A stretch of 64,000 nt of DNA from JADCRZ01 sp041751095 (GTDB lineage: Bacteria > Bacteroidota > Bacteroidia > Chitinophagales > Chitinophagaceae), in contig JBGSYC010000005.1 of the NCBI GenBank assembly GCA_041751095.1, positions 1-64,000 of the forward strand, read 5' to 3'. Position numbers and translations under genes: made by a program. Positions 9,678 through 19,157 of the stretch are shown one piece after another. Below the pieces are notes generated by a model. It was not told the DNA's origin and made no database searches. It saw nothing but the letters and a program-made list of their open reading frames with translations. Numbering within the stretch: position 1 is the stretch's first letter; each line of letters begins with the position of its first letter.

Positions 9678-11132
9678 ATGGAAAAGAATATTTTAGAACA
9701 CGGACTTAATGTCAACCGGCGCCGTTTCCTTTCCAGGTTAAGTTTAGGTGTTGGCAGCCTCGCATTTGGTTCACTATTGATACCAGACCTTTTTCGCAGC
9801 GGCGGAATAGAGGATGAATTGTATCAGCCCGGTGTTCCACATTTTGCTCCTAAAGCCAAACGGGTTATTTATTTATTCCAGAACGGGGCCCCCTCACAGT
9901 TGGAGACGTTTGACTACAAGCCTAAACTTTGTGAAATGCAGGGGGCGGAACTTCCTGCCTCTGTGCGTGGAGGACAGCGGTTAACCGGAATGACCGCCAA
10001 ACAGGCATCATTTCCACTGATCGGATCTTTCACGAATTTTAAGCAATATGGGCAAAGCGGCGCCTGGATCAGCGATCTCTTTCCATATACGGCTAAAATT
10101 GTTGATGACCTTTGCATCATCCGGTCGATGCATACGGAGGCTATTAACCATGATCCGGCGCTGACATTTTTCCAGACGGGTTCTCAACAGGGCAACCTGC
10201 CCAGTATGGGTTCGTGGCTGAGTTACGGACTGGGCAGCGAAAATAAAAACCTTCCTGACTTTACGGTTTTGCTGTCACGGGGTATCGGCAATGGCCAGGG
10301 TGTATATTCCAAGCTGTGGTCAAATGGCTTCCTGGATTCTATCCACCAGGGTGTGCAGTTCAGCAATGGCGCAGACCCTGTGCTTTACTTAAGCGATCCT
10401 GCCGGTATGGACAGGCATGATCGCAGGGAGATGCTGGATAACCTCGCTGAAATGAATCATCTGTCTTACCAGGAATTCGGTGACCCCGAGATAAATACAA
10501 AAGTGCAGCAATATGAGATGGCCTACCGTATGCAAACAGCGGTACCGGAAACAATGGATCTTTCTAAAGAACCAGATGACATTGTAAAATTATACGGGCC
10601 CAACTGCCTGGTGCCCGGAACATATGCCGCTAACTGTCTGTTGGCTCGCAAACTGTCAGAAAACGGAGTGCGGTTTGTACAATTGTACCACCAGGGATGG
10701 GATCAGCACGGTGATCTTCCAAAGGAAATCGCAAGCCAGGCTAAAGATGTTGACCAGGCTTCTGCGGCACTGGTTACCGACCTGAAACAAAGAGGGTTGC
10801 TGGATGAAACATTAGTGATCTGGGGTGGTGAGTTCGGAAGAACCAGCTATAGCCAGGGTAAAATAACCCACGATAACTATGGCAGGGATCACCATCCACG
10901 TTGCTTTAGCATCTGGATGGCAGGCGGGGGGATTAAACCTGGAATCGTGTATGGCGAAACCGACGAATTAGGGTATAATGTTATTAAAGATCCGGTACAC
11001 GTGCATGATTTTCAGGCTACCGTTCTAAACCAGTTAGGGCTCGATCATGAGAAGCTTATTTTCAAGCACCTTGGGCGCAGGTATCGCCTGACAAATGTTT
11101 CCGGAAAAGTGGTAAGGGACATCATCAGCTAA
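9678..11132 (+). CDS. DUF1501 family secreted protein
   Basis: This 484-residue protein opens with a twin-arginine-like signal (NRRRFLSRLSLGVGSLAFG, residues about 13-31), which points to folded export through Tat. The tatC at the far end of this window could supply the channel. The body is DUF1501, a member of the alkaline phosphatase/sulfatase-like superfamily, with characteristic LFQNGAPSQLETFD, RSMHTEAINHDPA and WGGEFGRT segments, and a C-terminal HDFQATVLNQLGLDH. The activity is uncharacterised. DUF1501 genes nearly always follow a DUF1549/DUF1553 gene, as here with a 1-nt gap, so the two products probably act together. Confidence 0.93.
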   Translation: MEKNILEHGLNVNRRRFLSRLSLGVGSLAFGSLLIPDLFRSGGIEDELYQPGVPHFAPKAKRVIYLFQNGAPSQLETFDYKPKLCEMQGAELPASVRGGQRLTGMTAKQASFPLIGSFTNFKQYGQSGAWISDLFPYTAKIVDDLCIIRSMHTEAINHDPALTFFQTGSQQGNLPSMGSWLSYGLGSENKNLPDFTVLLSRGIGNGQGVYSKLWSNGFLDSIHQGVQFSNGADPVLYLSDPAGMDRHDRREMLDNLAEMNHLSYQEFGDPEINTKVQQYEMAYRMQTAVPETMDLSKEPDDIVKLYGPNCLVPGTYAANCLLARKLSENGVRFVQLYHQGWDQHGDLPKEIASQAKDVDQASAALVTDLKQRGLLDETLVIWGGEFGRTSYSQGKITHDNYGRDHHPRCFSIWMAGGGIKPGIVYGETDELGYNVIKDPVHVHDFQATVLNQLGLDHEKLIFKHLGRRYRLTNVSGKVVRDIIS

Positions 11133-11230
11133 GTTAACACGTAAATTAATGGCTTTTATCACCTGCTTTGGTCTTCACAAAAAATTTACCTGCCGTCGCA
11201 CTGAATGCAGCAAGCTCATGTAATTCGCTT

Positions 11231-13405
11231 ATGAAAAGCAGCTTTAAAGTTATTGGGGGACATGTTTTATTTACGCTGAATATCTTCATTATCTTTTTGT
11301 TGCTGTTTGAAAATCTACTGGTACTTCCGTACTGGTTAAAGGCCTTCGGAAGGATGCATCCGATGATGTTGCACTTTCCCATCGTCATAATTCTGCTTTC
11401 GATGATACTTGAGTATTTCCGGTTCAAACCGGAATACGTTGCCCAGGATTTCTACCAGAAATTTACTGCTAATTTATTGCTTACCGGCGCCTTGTCCGCG
11501 GCTGTCACCGTTATCATGGGGTTGTTGCTATCGAGGGAAGGAGGATATACCGGGTCTGTATTGCAATGGCATAAATGGACGGGCGTAAGCATCGTTTTCA
11601 TTACCTCAATGATACATTGGTCCAGGCACCTTGGCTGGTACCGGTTGCAGGTAGCCAGGGCCGCCGCTATTATTACTTCCCTTTGCCTGATCGCTGCCGG
11701 GCATTTTGGAGCTACGATCACTCATGGAGATAACTTTATTTTAAGTCCTGTAACGTCTGCGGAGAAAAGCCCGGTACCTTTTGACCAGGCCATTATTTTT
11801 GATGACTTAGTCAAACCTGTTTTGGAAAAGAAATGCGCAAGCTGTCACAACCCTGATAAAGTTAAGGGAAAGCTGCTGCTTACCGACAAGGAATCCATCC
11901 TTGCAGGTGGAAAAAGCGGCAAATTATTTGTGCCGGGTAATCCCGAGATCAGCTTACTTTTAAAACGGATATACCTGCCCGCAGAAGAAAAAAAACACAT
12001 GCCTCCGGCCGGCAAGGCACAACTCACTGAAGATGAAATTACCTTATTGCACTTATGGGTTAAACATCATGGGGACTTTAATAAAAAGGTGATCGAATTG
12101 CCGGTAAAAGACTCTCTGAGAGTTTTGGCGGCAACGCTTTTAAAATCTGCTGAGCCGTTTGAAGAAGAATTCGATTTTGAAGCGGCTGATCAGGAAATTG
12201 TCCGTAAACTGAACAATAATTACCGCGTAGTATATGCGCTTTCTAAAGAATCTCCGGCGCTGGCTGTAAGTATATTTAACAGGAGCACTTATTCAGTGAA
12301 GTCTTTAGAGGAATTAAGCCCGGTTAGAATGCAGGTTGTATCACTCACACTTAATAAAATGCCGGTAAAAGATGCAGACCTGAAGCAGGTATCACAATTT
12401 GAAAACCTTCGTACATTAAACCTGAACTTTACGAACATAACCGGAGGCGGTTTAAAAGACCTTGCTTCACTAAAACACCTGCAATCCTTATCCCTTTCAG
12501 GAACAAAACTCAACTTCCGTGATTTGCTTCAGCAAATGCGCTCCTTTAAAAGTCTGAACAAACTGACCGTATGGAATACAGGATTAACAGACGCTGAGAT
12601 GCGGCAATTGCAAAATTCGAATAAAAATATTGATATAGTTACCGGATTTAAAGATGACGGCAGCAATCCCATACAGCTTAATCCACCATCCTTAAAGAAC
12701 AGTTCAAGGATTTTTACCGAACAGCTTTCCCTTGATTTAAAGCATGCGATAAAAGGTGTTGACATCCGGTTTACTACGGATGGATCCGAACCCGACAGCA
12801 TTAACTCACCCTTATTTACAAATGAAACTATTCTGAAGTCAAACTTAACCACTATAAAAGCCAGGGCGTATAAGGAAGGTTGGTATGGCAGTGAGATGAC
12901 TGAATTCACGTTATACAAAAGCAGCTTTAGGCCAGATAGCATGTTATTACTTTTTCCGCTTAACAGCGTTCACCAGGCTAACGGGCCCAAAACTTTTTTT
13001 GACCGTGAGATGGGTACCTTTAATGCTAACAGTCCGGCATGGGCAAACAATTGGGCAGGCTTTAAAAATTATGATATGGCGCTGGTACTGGAATTTAAGA
13101 AACCGGTTCCTTTAAGTTCTGTAGGACTGAATACAATGGTAGAGCCAAAAACAGGCATATACCCTCCCTCGGAAATCGAAATCTGGGGTGGTGAGCATAA
13201 AGGTGCTATGAAGTTGTTAAGTAAACTCCGGCCCCAGGTTCCCGCAAAAGAAAGTGACCATATCATTAAGGTATTTGAAAGTTCCTTTAAAACAAAACCC
13301 GTCTCCTATTTAAAGATCATAGCGCGCCCGTTAATACTTCCTGACCCTAAAACCTCCAAAGAAAAAAAGATGCTGCTGTTAATTGATGAAATTTTTCTGA
13401 ATTAA
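11231..13405 (+). CDS. DUF2231-cytochrome c-LRR-chitobiase-like fusion protein
   Basis: This protein has 724 residues from the ATG at 11231; a TTG at 11168 would add 21 residues with no similarity I recognise. The N-terminal ~165 residues hold several membrane helices with GRMHPMMLHFPIV, a DUF2231-like heme/quinone-associated membrane domain. A PSCyt1 cytochrome domain with CASCH (about 202-206) follows. Next come short leucine-rich repeats (about 330-450), a chitobiase/beta-hexosaminidase C-terminal-like segment (FTTDGSEPDS...) and a C-terminal beta domain. It is the third member of the PSCyt1/DUF1501 set, 98 nt after DUF1501. I infer that it anchors the set in the inner membrane and passes electrons from it. 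Confidence 0.88.
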   Translation: MKSSFKVIGGHVLFTLNIFIIFLLLFENLLVLPYWLKAFGRMHPMMLHFPIVIILLSMILEYFRFKPEYVAQDFYQKFTANLLLTGALSAAVTVIMGLLLSREGGYTGSVLQWHKWTGVSIVFITSMIHWSRHLGWYRLQVARAAAIITSLCLIAAGHFGATITHGDNFILSPVTSAEKSPVPFDQAIIFDDLVKPVLEKKCASCHNPDKVKGKLLLTDKESILAGGKSGKLFVPGNPEISLLLKRIYLPAEEKKHMPPAGKAQLTEDEITLLHLWVKHHGDFNKKVIELPVKDSLRVLAATLLKSAEPFEEEFDFEAADQEIVRKLNNNYRVVYALSKESPALAVSIFNRSTYSVKSLEELSPVRMQVVSLTLNKMPVKDADLKQVSQFENLRTLNLNFTNITGGGLKDLASLKHLQSLSLSGTKLNFRDLLQQMRSFKSLNKLTVWNTGLTDAEMRQLQNSNKNIDIVTGFKDDGSNPIQLNPPSLKNSSRIFTEQLSLDLKHAIKGVDIRFTTDGSEPDSINSPLFTNETILKSNLTTIKARAYKEGWYGSEMTEFTLYKSSFRPDSMLLLFPLNSVHQANGPKTFFDREMGTFNANSPAWANNWAGFKNYDMALVLEFKKPVPLSSVGLNTMVEPKTGIYPPSEIEIWGGEHKGAMKLLSKLRPQVPAKESDHIIKVFESSFKTKPVSYLKIIARPLILPDPKTSKEKKMLLLIDEIFLN

Positions 13406-13670
13406 TCGCTCGCATGCCCCATCATTTTTGGTCTGACTTAATGAGGCTGGTAAAAGGTTAATCATCTGAATGGATAAATACTCAAAAATTCACACACTCT
13501 TCCTTCAGATGGCAAGAAGATTATGGTGCTTTTTCTCCAAAAAAATCCCTCCTGCAAAAGCATTCAACGGTCAATTGTCTGAATCACGGATTGAACAGAA
13601 TAAAAGATAACACGGATTTTGTAAGAATGGGTGGTTTTATGCACGATCTCAGATTAAAAAGGTTGCTTTT

Positions 13671-13702
13671 ATGTTGTTCATTATATTAAAAAGGAACAAC
13701 AT
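13671..13702. repeat. 9-bp inverted repeat (hairpin)
   Basis: ATGTTGTTC at 13671-13679 and its exact reverse complement GAACAACAT at 13694-13702 flank a 14-nt AT-rich loop. No T-run follows on either strand, so terminator function is uncertain. It sits between the convergent cytochrome-fusion and SusD genes. Confidence 0.55.
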
Positions 13703-13861
13703 CATTGTAAAAAACATTCCTGGAAGAATATGCCAATTATCCCAATCACTTTGAAGTTGAATATGATGAACGATGTATTTTTTCAAAACCATTACAATAG
13801 CTCAATCGTATTGCCCTTACCCGGCAAAAAAGCTTATTTAATTTTCTCTACCGACATGTTA

Positions 13862-13956
13862 CCCCTCCCGGGGTAAAAAACGGTTTCATTAGAACGTGAT
13901 TCAATATCTAATTTATTAATAACCAAAGAAGTGTCCTAACGATAGCCCGGGAGGGG
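13862..13956. repeat. 11-bp GC-rich inverted repeat
   Basis: CCCCTCCCGGG (13862-13872) and CCCGGGAGGGG (13946-13956) are exact reverse complements separated by 73 nt of AT-rich sequence. The GC-rich arms stand out against the surrounding composition. This resembles the paired ends of a small non-autonomous repeat, though I see no target duplication. Confidence 0.5.
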
Positions 13957-13990
13957 CGGGTGGGTGAATTGTTGATCTTCAATAATCATC

Positions 13991-14032
13991 CTCACTACCA
14001 ACTACCAACTACCAACTACTCACTACTCACTA
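13991..14032. repeat. Heptamer tandem repeat (six units)
   Basis: Six adjacent 7-mers of two kinds, CTCACTA, CCAACTA three times, then CTCACTA twice, cover 42 nt without interruption. The last unit contains the stop codon of the minus-strand SusD gene (CTA at 14030-14032, read as TAG). Copy-number change would alter only the 3' untranslated region. Confidence 0.85.
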
Positions 14033-15673
14033 ATATCCGGTGTTCTGTTTAAACGGGCTGGTTGTCCTGTCTATCTGTTCCTGGGGAATGGGACGAAGGA
14101 CGTGATAATCTTTTATAGCTGTCGCGTCGGGGTTCCATCTTTTAACTCTTTCAACCAGTTTGCCGGTACGGACAAGGTCGAACCAGCGATGCATCTCTCC
14201 TAATAGCTCACGGCCCCTTTCGTCAAGAATAAAATCGATATTCATCATAGCGGCGGTGGCCATCATAGCTGTGCGATGAGCAGCATTCTGGCCACCATCG
14301 GTGCTTGTGCGTGCAGCCCGTAATCTGACAGCATTAATAAAGTTTGCTGCAGCAGTGTTATCACCGCTATACATGGCGGCTTCGGCGGCAATAAGGTAAG
14401 TTTCTGCCAATCTGGATACAAGAAAGTCACGTGAGCCGGTTTCAAAGGTTCTGTCGGGGCGCAGCGGGTCTAAAAATTTGATCAGTGTAGGAAATATTTT
14501 TGGGGAGTATTTACTTGGCGTGTACACCGCATACGACTTGCTATTTATAACGCTGGCAGGCAGTTCAACTCCGGGCAGCCAGATTGCTGTATCCCCAACT
14601 GAATACCTTGGCACGCCGTTCAATTTAGGAATGGTTGCTGCATTATTGGCATAAAATACATGCTTAAAGCTCTTCTCATAACGTGTATCGTTGAGCCTGT
14701 CTCTAAATAAGACATCCAACGTGAAGTTGGTTGGCCTGAAGCGCTTAAATGGCCGCCCGTTTTCGGTGTCACGCTGCAAGCCGGGCAGTATATCATATTC
14801 CATGATGAAGTAAAGATGTCCCCGGTTGCCCTCGCCGTTGGTTCTTGGATCACTCGTGTTTTGAACCGACCAGATCACTTCCTCATTTTTTTCACCGCTG
14901 CCTTGCTCGAATATCTTTGCAAAATCGGGCAATAGTTTATGACCGGAGCTATTGATCACCTTTTTTGCATAGTCTAAAGCCTTTGTATAGTCATCTGCTT
15001 TTTTTGCGGAAGAACCGGCTTTGGTGAGGTATACTTTTGCGAGGAAATGTTCAGCGGCAGCTTTTGTTGCACGACCGTAATCTACGGGCTTCACTTCGAG
15101 ATTTTGAGCTGCAAATTCCAGGTCAGAAATAATAGCTGCATACACCTTATCCAAAGGTTCCCTTGTGGCTTCTGTAACAACACTCCTGTTCGCAGCTAAA
15201 GGCAGAGGAATCGGCCCGAACATTTGCGTAAGTACAAAGAAATAGTGTGCCCTTAAGAATCTTGCTTCTGCAACCCGGGTATTCTTAACTTTATCGGTCA
15301 CACCAACTATCTTCGGAGCCATGTCAATTACCGTATTACAGGTATTAATAGCTATATAGAATTCATTCCATATCTCCCTGATAATAGATACCCGGCCATC
15401 TAATTCAGCAGTGTACTGGTTAACGTATTTGAAAGCGCCGTCCGCTCCCATGGTATAAACATCGGTACCGAACACCGTCAGCGAGAAACCTCTTTCCTGG
15501 CCGTAAAATGTTTTCAGGGATGCGTAAGCAGCTTTGGTCGCGTCTTCAAATCCGTTCGGTGTTTCCAGGTAGTTATAAACTGCCTGGGATTTTACATCCT
15601 CGTCAAGCATTTTTTTGCAGGAAGGAAGTAAGAAGAGAACGGAAGCCGAAAAATATAATAAAAACTTTTTCAT
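14030..15673 (-). CDS. SusD/RagB-family lipoprotein (second pair)
   Basis: This 547-residue protein has a lipoprotein signal with acylated Cys19 (FLLPSCKKMLDED). SusD features follow: the helical segment EARFLRAHYFFVLTQMFGP near residue 140, and the C-terminal ERGRELLGEMHRWFDLVRTGKL block typical of RagB/SusD outer-membrane nutrient-binding proteins. The protein ends in FKQNTGY. It lies 18 nt after its SusC partner, which is encoded upstream on the same strand. No glycosidase, sulfatase or regulator is attached to the pair, so the substrate cannot be inferred. The stop codon lies within a heptamer tandem repeat. Confidence 0.95.
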   Translation of the reverse strand: MKKFLLYFSASVLFLLPSCKKMLDEDVKSQAVYNYLETPNGFEDATKAAYASLKTFYGQERGFSLTVFGTDVYTMGADGAFKYVNQYTAELDGRVSIIREIWNEFYIAINTCNTVIDMAPKIVGVTDKVKNTRVAEARFLRAHYFFVLTQMFGPIPLPLAANRSVVTEATREPLDKVYAAIISDLEFAAQNLEVKPVDYGRATKAAAEHFLAKVYLTKAGSSAKKADDYTKALDYAKKVINSSGHKLLPDFAKIFEQGSGEKNEEVIWSVQNTSDPRTNGEGNRGHLYFIMEYDILPGLQRDTENGRPFKRFRPTNFTLDVLFRDRLNDTRYEKSFKHVFYANNAATIPKLNGVPRYSVGDTAIWLPGVELPASVINSKSYAVYTPSKYSPKIFPTLIKFLDPLRPDRTFETGSRDFLVSRLAETYLIAAEAAMYSGDNTAAANFINAVRLRAARTSTDGGQNAAHRTAMMATAAMMNIDFILDERGRELLGEMHRWFDLVRTGKLVERVKRWNPDATAIKDYHVLRPIPQEQIDRTTSPFKQNTGY

Positions 15674-15691
15674 AAACTATGTTTTATCCCA

Positions 15692-18600
15692 TTAAAATTT
15701 TGCATTTATACCAAACGAATACATGGTGGTAGCCGGTGTATTTACACTTGTATATTCCGGGTCTATGCCTTTTTCCTTTTGCCGGTATGGCGCAAAAATC
15801 AGGGGTTGTTGCGCGGACAGATATAATCGAAGTCCCTGAAACCTTATTCTTTTAACTGCAGCCTCAGGTAAGTTATAGCCGAGGTTAATGTTCCTGATCT
15901 TTACAAAGGAACCGTCAAAATACCGGAGGGTACTGCTGTAAATAGGTCTTTCTGAATTTTCGTCCGGGCGGGGATATTTGTTGGTAGGATTTTTCTCTGT
16001 CCAATAGTCGACTTTCAGATTATTATACCGGCCTTGCAATTGCATCCATGCTCCATCATGAAAGCCGCTGGTGATCATGCTTCCAAACCGTGCGAAAATA
16101 AAAATGGCTAGGTCAAAGCCTTTATAAGCGAACCTGTTGGTTAAACCGCCACTAAGTATAGGAACATCATTTCCAAGGATGACCCTGTCAGCCGCATTGA
16201 TCTTGCCATCACTGTTCCGGTCTTGTATCCTTATCTGGCCAGGCTTCTGGCTACCAAAGGAGGCTGCAAGGTCTTTATCGCCGGCCTGCCAGATGCCGAT
16301 CTTTTCATAATCATAAATAACTCTTATCGGCTGGCCGATAAACCAACTGTTGCCCACATCGTCTTTTTTTCCACCATACAGTTCCACAATCTCTTCCTTG
16401 TTATGGGCAAAGTTTAGGTCGGTAGACCAGCTAAAGCCATTTGCAGAACGGCTATCTTCAATGTTGATGCTTGACAGGGTTACTTCATAACCGGTGTTCC
16501 GGGTAGAGCCGACATTTTCCAGTATGCTTGCAAAGCCGCTTGTTATCGGTAATTGCCTTTGCAGCAATAAGTTGGACGTGTTTTGCTGGTACCATTCTAC
16601 TGAACCCGTAAGCCGGTTATTAAAAAACCCGAAATCGGCGCCAATATTTACAGACGCGGTGGACTCCCATTTAAGGTTGGCATTAGGAATAAAACCTGGA
16701 CGATAGCCATAACCTGCGGTATTATCAAATGCATACGTTGTGCGGGTTAAACCACCGAGCGTCTGGTAGGGATTGATACCCGTATTTGCAGTTTGTCCAA
16801 AACTGGCCCTCAGTTTCAGCAGATTGATCACCCTGCTGTTCTGCATAAAACGTTCATTATTGAGATTCCAACCGACTGCTATGGAGGGAAAGAAACCCCA
16901 TTTCTGACCAGGGGAAAACCGCGAAGAACCATCAGCCCGTCCGGTAAGCGTGAGTAAGTATCTTCCGTCAAATACATAGTTCATACGTGCCATATAAGAC
17001 AGAATAGACCACTTTTCATAGGAACTACCTACTCCCGTAATAATAGGAGCAGCACTTACGTTAGCATTTTCCATAGTTTCAATCGGAACACCCTGAACCG
17101 CATTATTTGAAGCCTCTTCTGTTCTTGTTTGCACGCTGTACAACCCAGTGAAGTTAAGCGAGTGTACGTCTTTTAATGTTTTATTGTAGGTAAGGATATT
17201 TTCCAGCGTGTAGGAAGTTACAAAATCCTCTGCATTCGAGGCTGTCGGATCTCCTCCTCTGCGGGCGTTTGTAAAACGGCCGGTAAACCTGCCATTCCTG
17301 TTTTGTATAAAGTCCGGTCCGAAATTCAGCCGGTACTTAAGGCCATCAAGAATCTCCACTTCTCCGTACAGGGACGAAAAAAGCCTGAATCTTTTATTCT
17401 TGTCCACATTGGCGCCAGGCACCAACTCTGCAAGAGGGTTGGTACGCAGTCCGTCGGTAGTTGGCAGGAATATCAGTGTGCCCGCTGAATCGTATGGAAC
17501 TCCCAACGGATTTTCCTGCAACACATCGTCAAACGGATTAAGATTAAATCCGTCTCTTTCGCTGTATGTCCCCAATATAGACGCTCCTAATTTCACGCGC
17601 CTGTTTAATTGCTGATCCAGATTGATACGAAGCGTATAACGGGTAAATTCCTGTACCGGAATGATCCCTTTATCGTCAAAATATCCCAGGGTTAATCCAT
17701 ATTTAGTGGTTTCATTTCCGCCAAATAGACCTACCTGGTGGCTTTGCTGTATGCCTGTTTCAAGCATCATGTCCTGGTAGTCTGTATACCTGCCGGCGGC
17801 TAATGATCTTTGTTCAACAGGCTCAAACAGTACCCTGTCGGAAGAGTCTCTATTGGAATCCCTGTATTTTCCCGAAGCCCTGCGTGATTCTCTTTTGTAT
17901 TCTGCGTATTCTTCTCCATTGAATATTTGAACCCGGCCCAGTGGCTTTACCACTCCCACATACGCATCGTAAGTAACCAGTGGTTTACCGGTTTTACCTC
18001 TGCGTGTGGTGATGATGATGACACCATTGGCGCCACGTGATCCGTAAATAGCTGTCGCGGAAGCGTCTTTTAATACGTCCATGGATTCGATATCATTGGG
18101 ATTTATATCATTCAACCCGCCGCTGATCGGAATACCGTCTACTACGTACAACGGATCATTGCCGGCGGAAAAGGACCGGTTACCCCTGATCCTTATCGTT
18201 ACATCCGAGCCGGGCCGGTAGCCCTGGGTTACTGCATATAAACCGGCTACTCTTCCCTGTAATGCCTGGGCAGGGCTGTTGACCGGAACTTCGCTCAATG
18301 CTTTTGAGGAAACGGAAGAAATGGCGCCGGTAACATCCCGTCGTTTTTGTTGCCCATAACCTACGACTACAACCTCATCTAACTTCTGATTTGTTTCTTC
18401 AAGGCTCATCTCCAGGTTAGTGCGATTTCTTACGTTAACTTCCTGGGGTGTATAACCCAGGAAGGAGATGACCAGGGTACTGTTGTTATCGGGAACGTTA
18501 AGGCGGAAGTTACCCTGCTCATCTGTTACCGTTCCCGAAGTGGAACCTTTAACAGTAACAGAAACACTCCCTAACGGAGTACCCTCTTTTGCTGAAGTAA

Positions 18601-18703
18601 TTTTTCCCGTAACCGCGTGGCCTTGTGCGAATACCCCTGCGGGTAAAAGAATTAAAAATAGCAGCGATGCCAACAGATGGCGCTGAAGTAAAATTGCAGG
18701 CAT
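15692..18703 (-). CDS. SusC/RagA-type TonB-dependent receptor (second pair)
   Basis: This 1003-residue protein has a signal peptide cleaved near Ala26-Gln27, a carboxypeptidase-regulatory-like domain (about 29-102), VVVVGYG at residues 111-117, and a plug with NDPLYVVDG and DASATAIYGSRGANGV. The remaining ~760 residues form the barrel. It pairs with the SusD gene 18 nt downstream as a glycan or peptide importer. It differs markedly in sequence from the first SusC in this window, so this is not a recent local duplication. No anti-sigma FecR/ECF pair is adjacent, so regulation is not visible. Confidence 0.96.
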   Translation of the reverse strand: MPAILLQRHLLASLLFLILLPAGVFAQGHAVTGKITSAKEGTPLGSVSVTVKGSTSGTVTDEQGNFRLNVPDNNSTLVISFLGYTPQEVNVRNRTNLEMSLEETNQKLDEVVVVGYGQQKRRDVTGAISSVSSKALSEVPVNSPAQALQGRVAGLYAVTQGYRPGSDVTIRIRGNRSFSAGNDPLYVVDGIPISGGLNDINPNDIESMDVLKDASATAIYGSRGANGVIIITTRRGKTGKPLVTYDAYVGVVKPLGRVQIFNGEEYAEYKRESRRASGKYRDSNRDSSDRVLFEPVEQRSLAAGRYTDYQDMMLETGIQQSHQVGLFGGNETTKYGLTLGYFDDKGIIPVQEFTRYTLRINLDQQLNRRVKLGASILGTYSERDGFNLNPFDDVLQENPLGVPYDSAGTLIFLPTTDGLRTNPLAELVPGANVDKNKRFRLFSSLYGEVEILDGLKYRLNFGPDFIQNRNGRFTGRFTNARRGGDPTASNAEDFVTSYTLENILTYNKTLKDVHSLNFTGLYSVQTRTEEASNNAVQGVPIETMENANVSAAPIITGVGSSYEKWSILSYMARMNYVFDGRYLLTLTGRADGSSRFSPGQKWGFFPSIAVGWNLNNERFMQNSRVINLLKLRASFGQTANTGINPYQTLGGLTRTTYAFDNTAGYGYRPGFIPNANLKWESTASVNIGADFGFFNNRLTGSVEWYQQNTSNLLLQRQLPITSGFASILENVGSTRNTGYEVTLSSINIEDSRSANGFSWSTDLNFAHNKEEIVELYGGKKDDVGNSWFIGQPIRVIYDYEKIGIWQAGDKDLAASFGSQKPGQIRIQDRNSDGKINAADRVILGNDVPILSGGLTNRFAYKGFDLAIFIFARFGSMITSGFHDGAWMQLQGRYNNLKVDYWTEKNPTNKYPRPDENSERPIYSSTLRYFDGSFVKIRNINLGYNLPEAAVKRIRFQGLRLYLSAQQPLIFAPYRQKEKGIDPEYTSVNTPATTMYSFGINAKF

Positions 18704-19157
18704 ATCGTTAATTTTTGATTAATTCAGCGCCAGCAAAGGAATAATACATTTGCGGGTACTGACCTTAAAAATAATAAATTCCAGTGGTATTTATTAGTCA
18801 TAAAACGGTAAAACATGTGCAGCATTACGATTTTATAGCAAGCCCCCGATGTATTAACGCTCACGCGCTTCGCTGCATCAGTTAGAAGCTTAGCCGACCA
18901 CGAAGTAGACAGCATGAAACCGCTGTTTGCTGCAAAGCTTTATTATTATTAATTTAAATTTGTTTACGTTCTCAGGTGAGCATCTGTTGAATAGGTGCCC
19001 TTATGTTCCAAGTGCCGGCGTCCGGTCCGGCGATTTGGATATGCAGCGGCTAAGCCAAACCTGAAATGGATTCGCTCAGTCAGTTGGTTGCAGGGGCGCG
19101 AACGCTGAGACGTCAGTGGGATGGTTGGAGAGATATCAACGGGAAAGGGAATATTTA
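18704..19157. other. 454-nt intergenic region
   Basis: The AT-rich part next to the SusC start (18704-18960) must contain its promoter, although I found no exact TAnnTTTG. The part from 18970 to 19157 is more GC-rich than its surroundings. On the plus strand it holds an open frame of 42 codons (19066-19194) that overlaps the glycosyltransferase 3' end; I do not regard that as a gene. No RNA gene or terminator was recognised. Confidence 0.4.

Larger units (their letters stand above)
13406..13990. other. Intergenic region with repeat debris
   Basis: This gap separates the ends of two convergent transcription units. It holds a 9-bp perfect hairpin, an 11-bp inverted repeat and a pair of CACGGATT motifs 29 nt apart (13596 and 13625). 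No gene is seen on either strand. The hairpins may serve as transcription barriers, but neither has the run of T residues needed for a classical intrinsic terminator. Confidence 0.5.

Noticed and set aside
13590..13632. Pair of CACGGATT motifs like those I associate with GxxExxY-protein gene flanks
   Set aside because: No GxxExxY-type gene is present, and two 8-mers are too little to claim an element.
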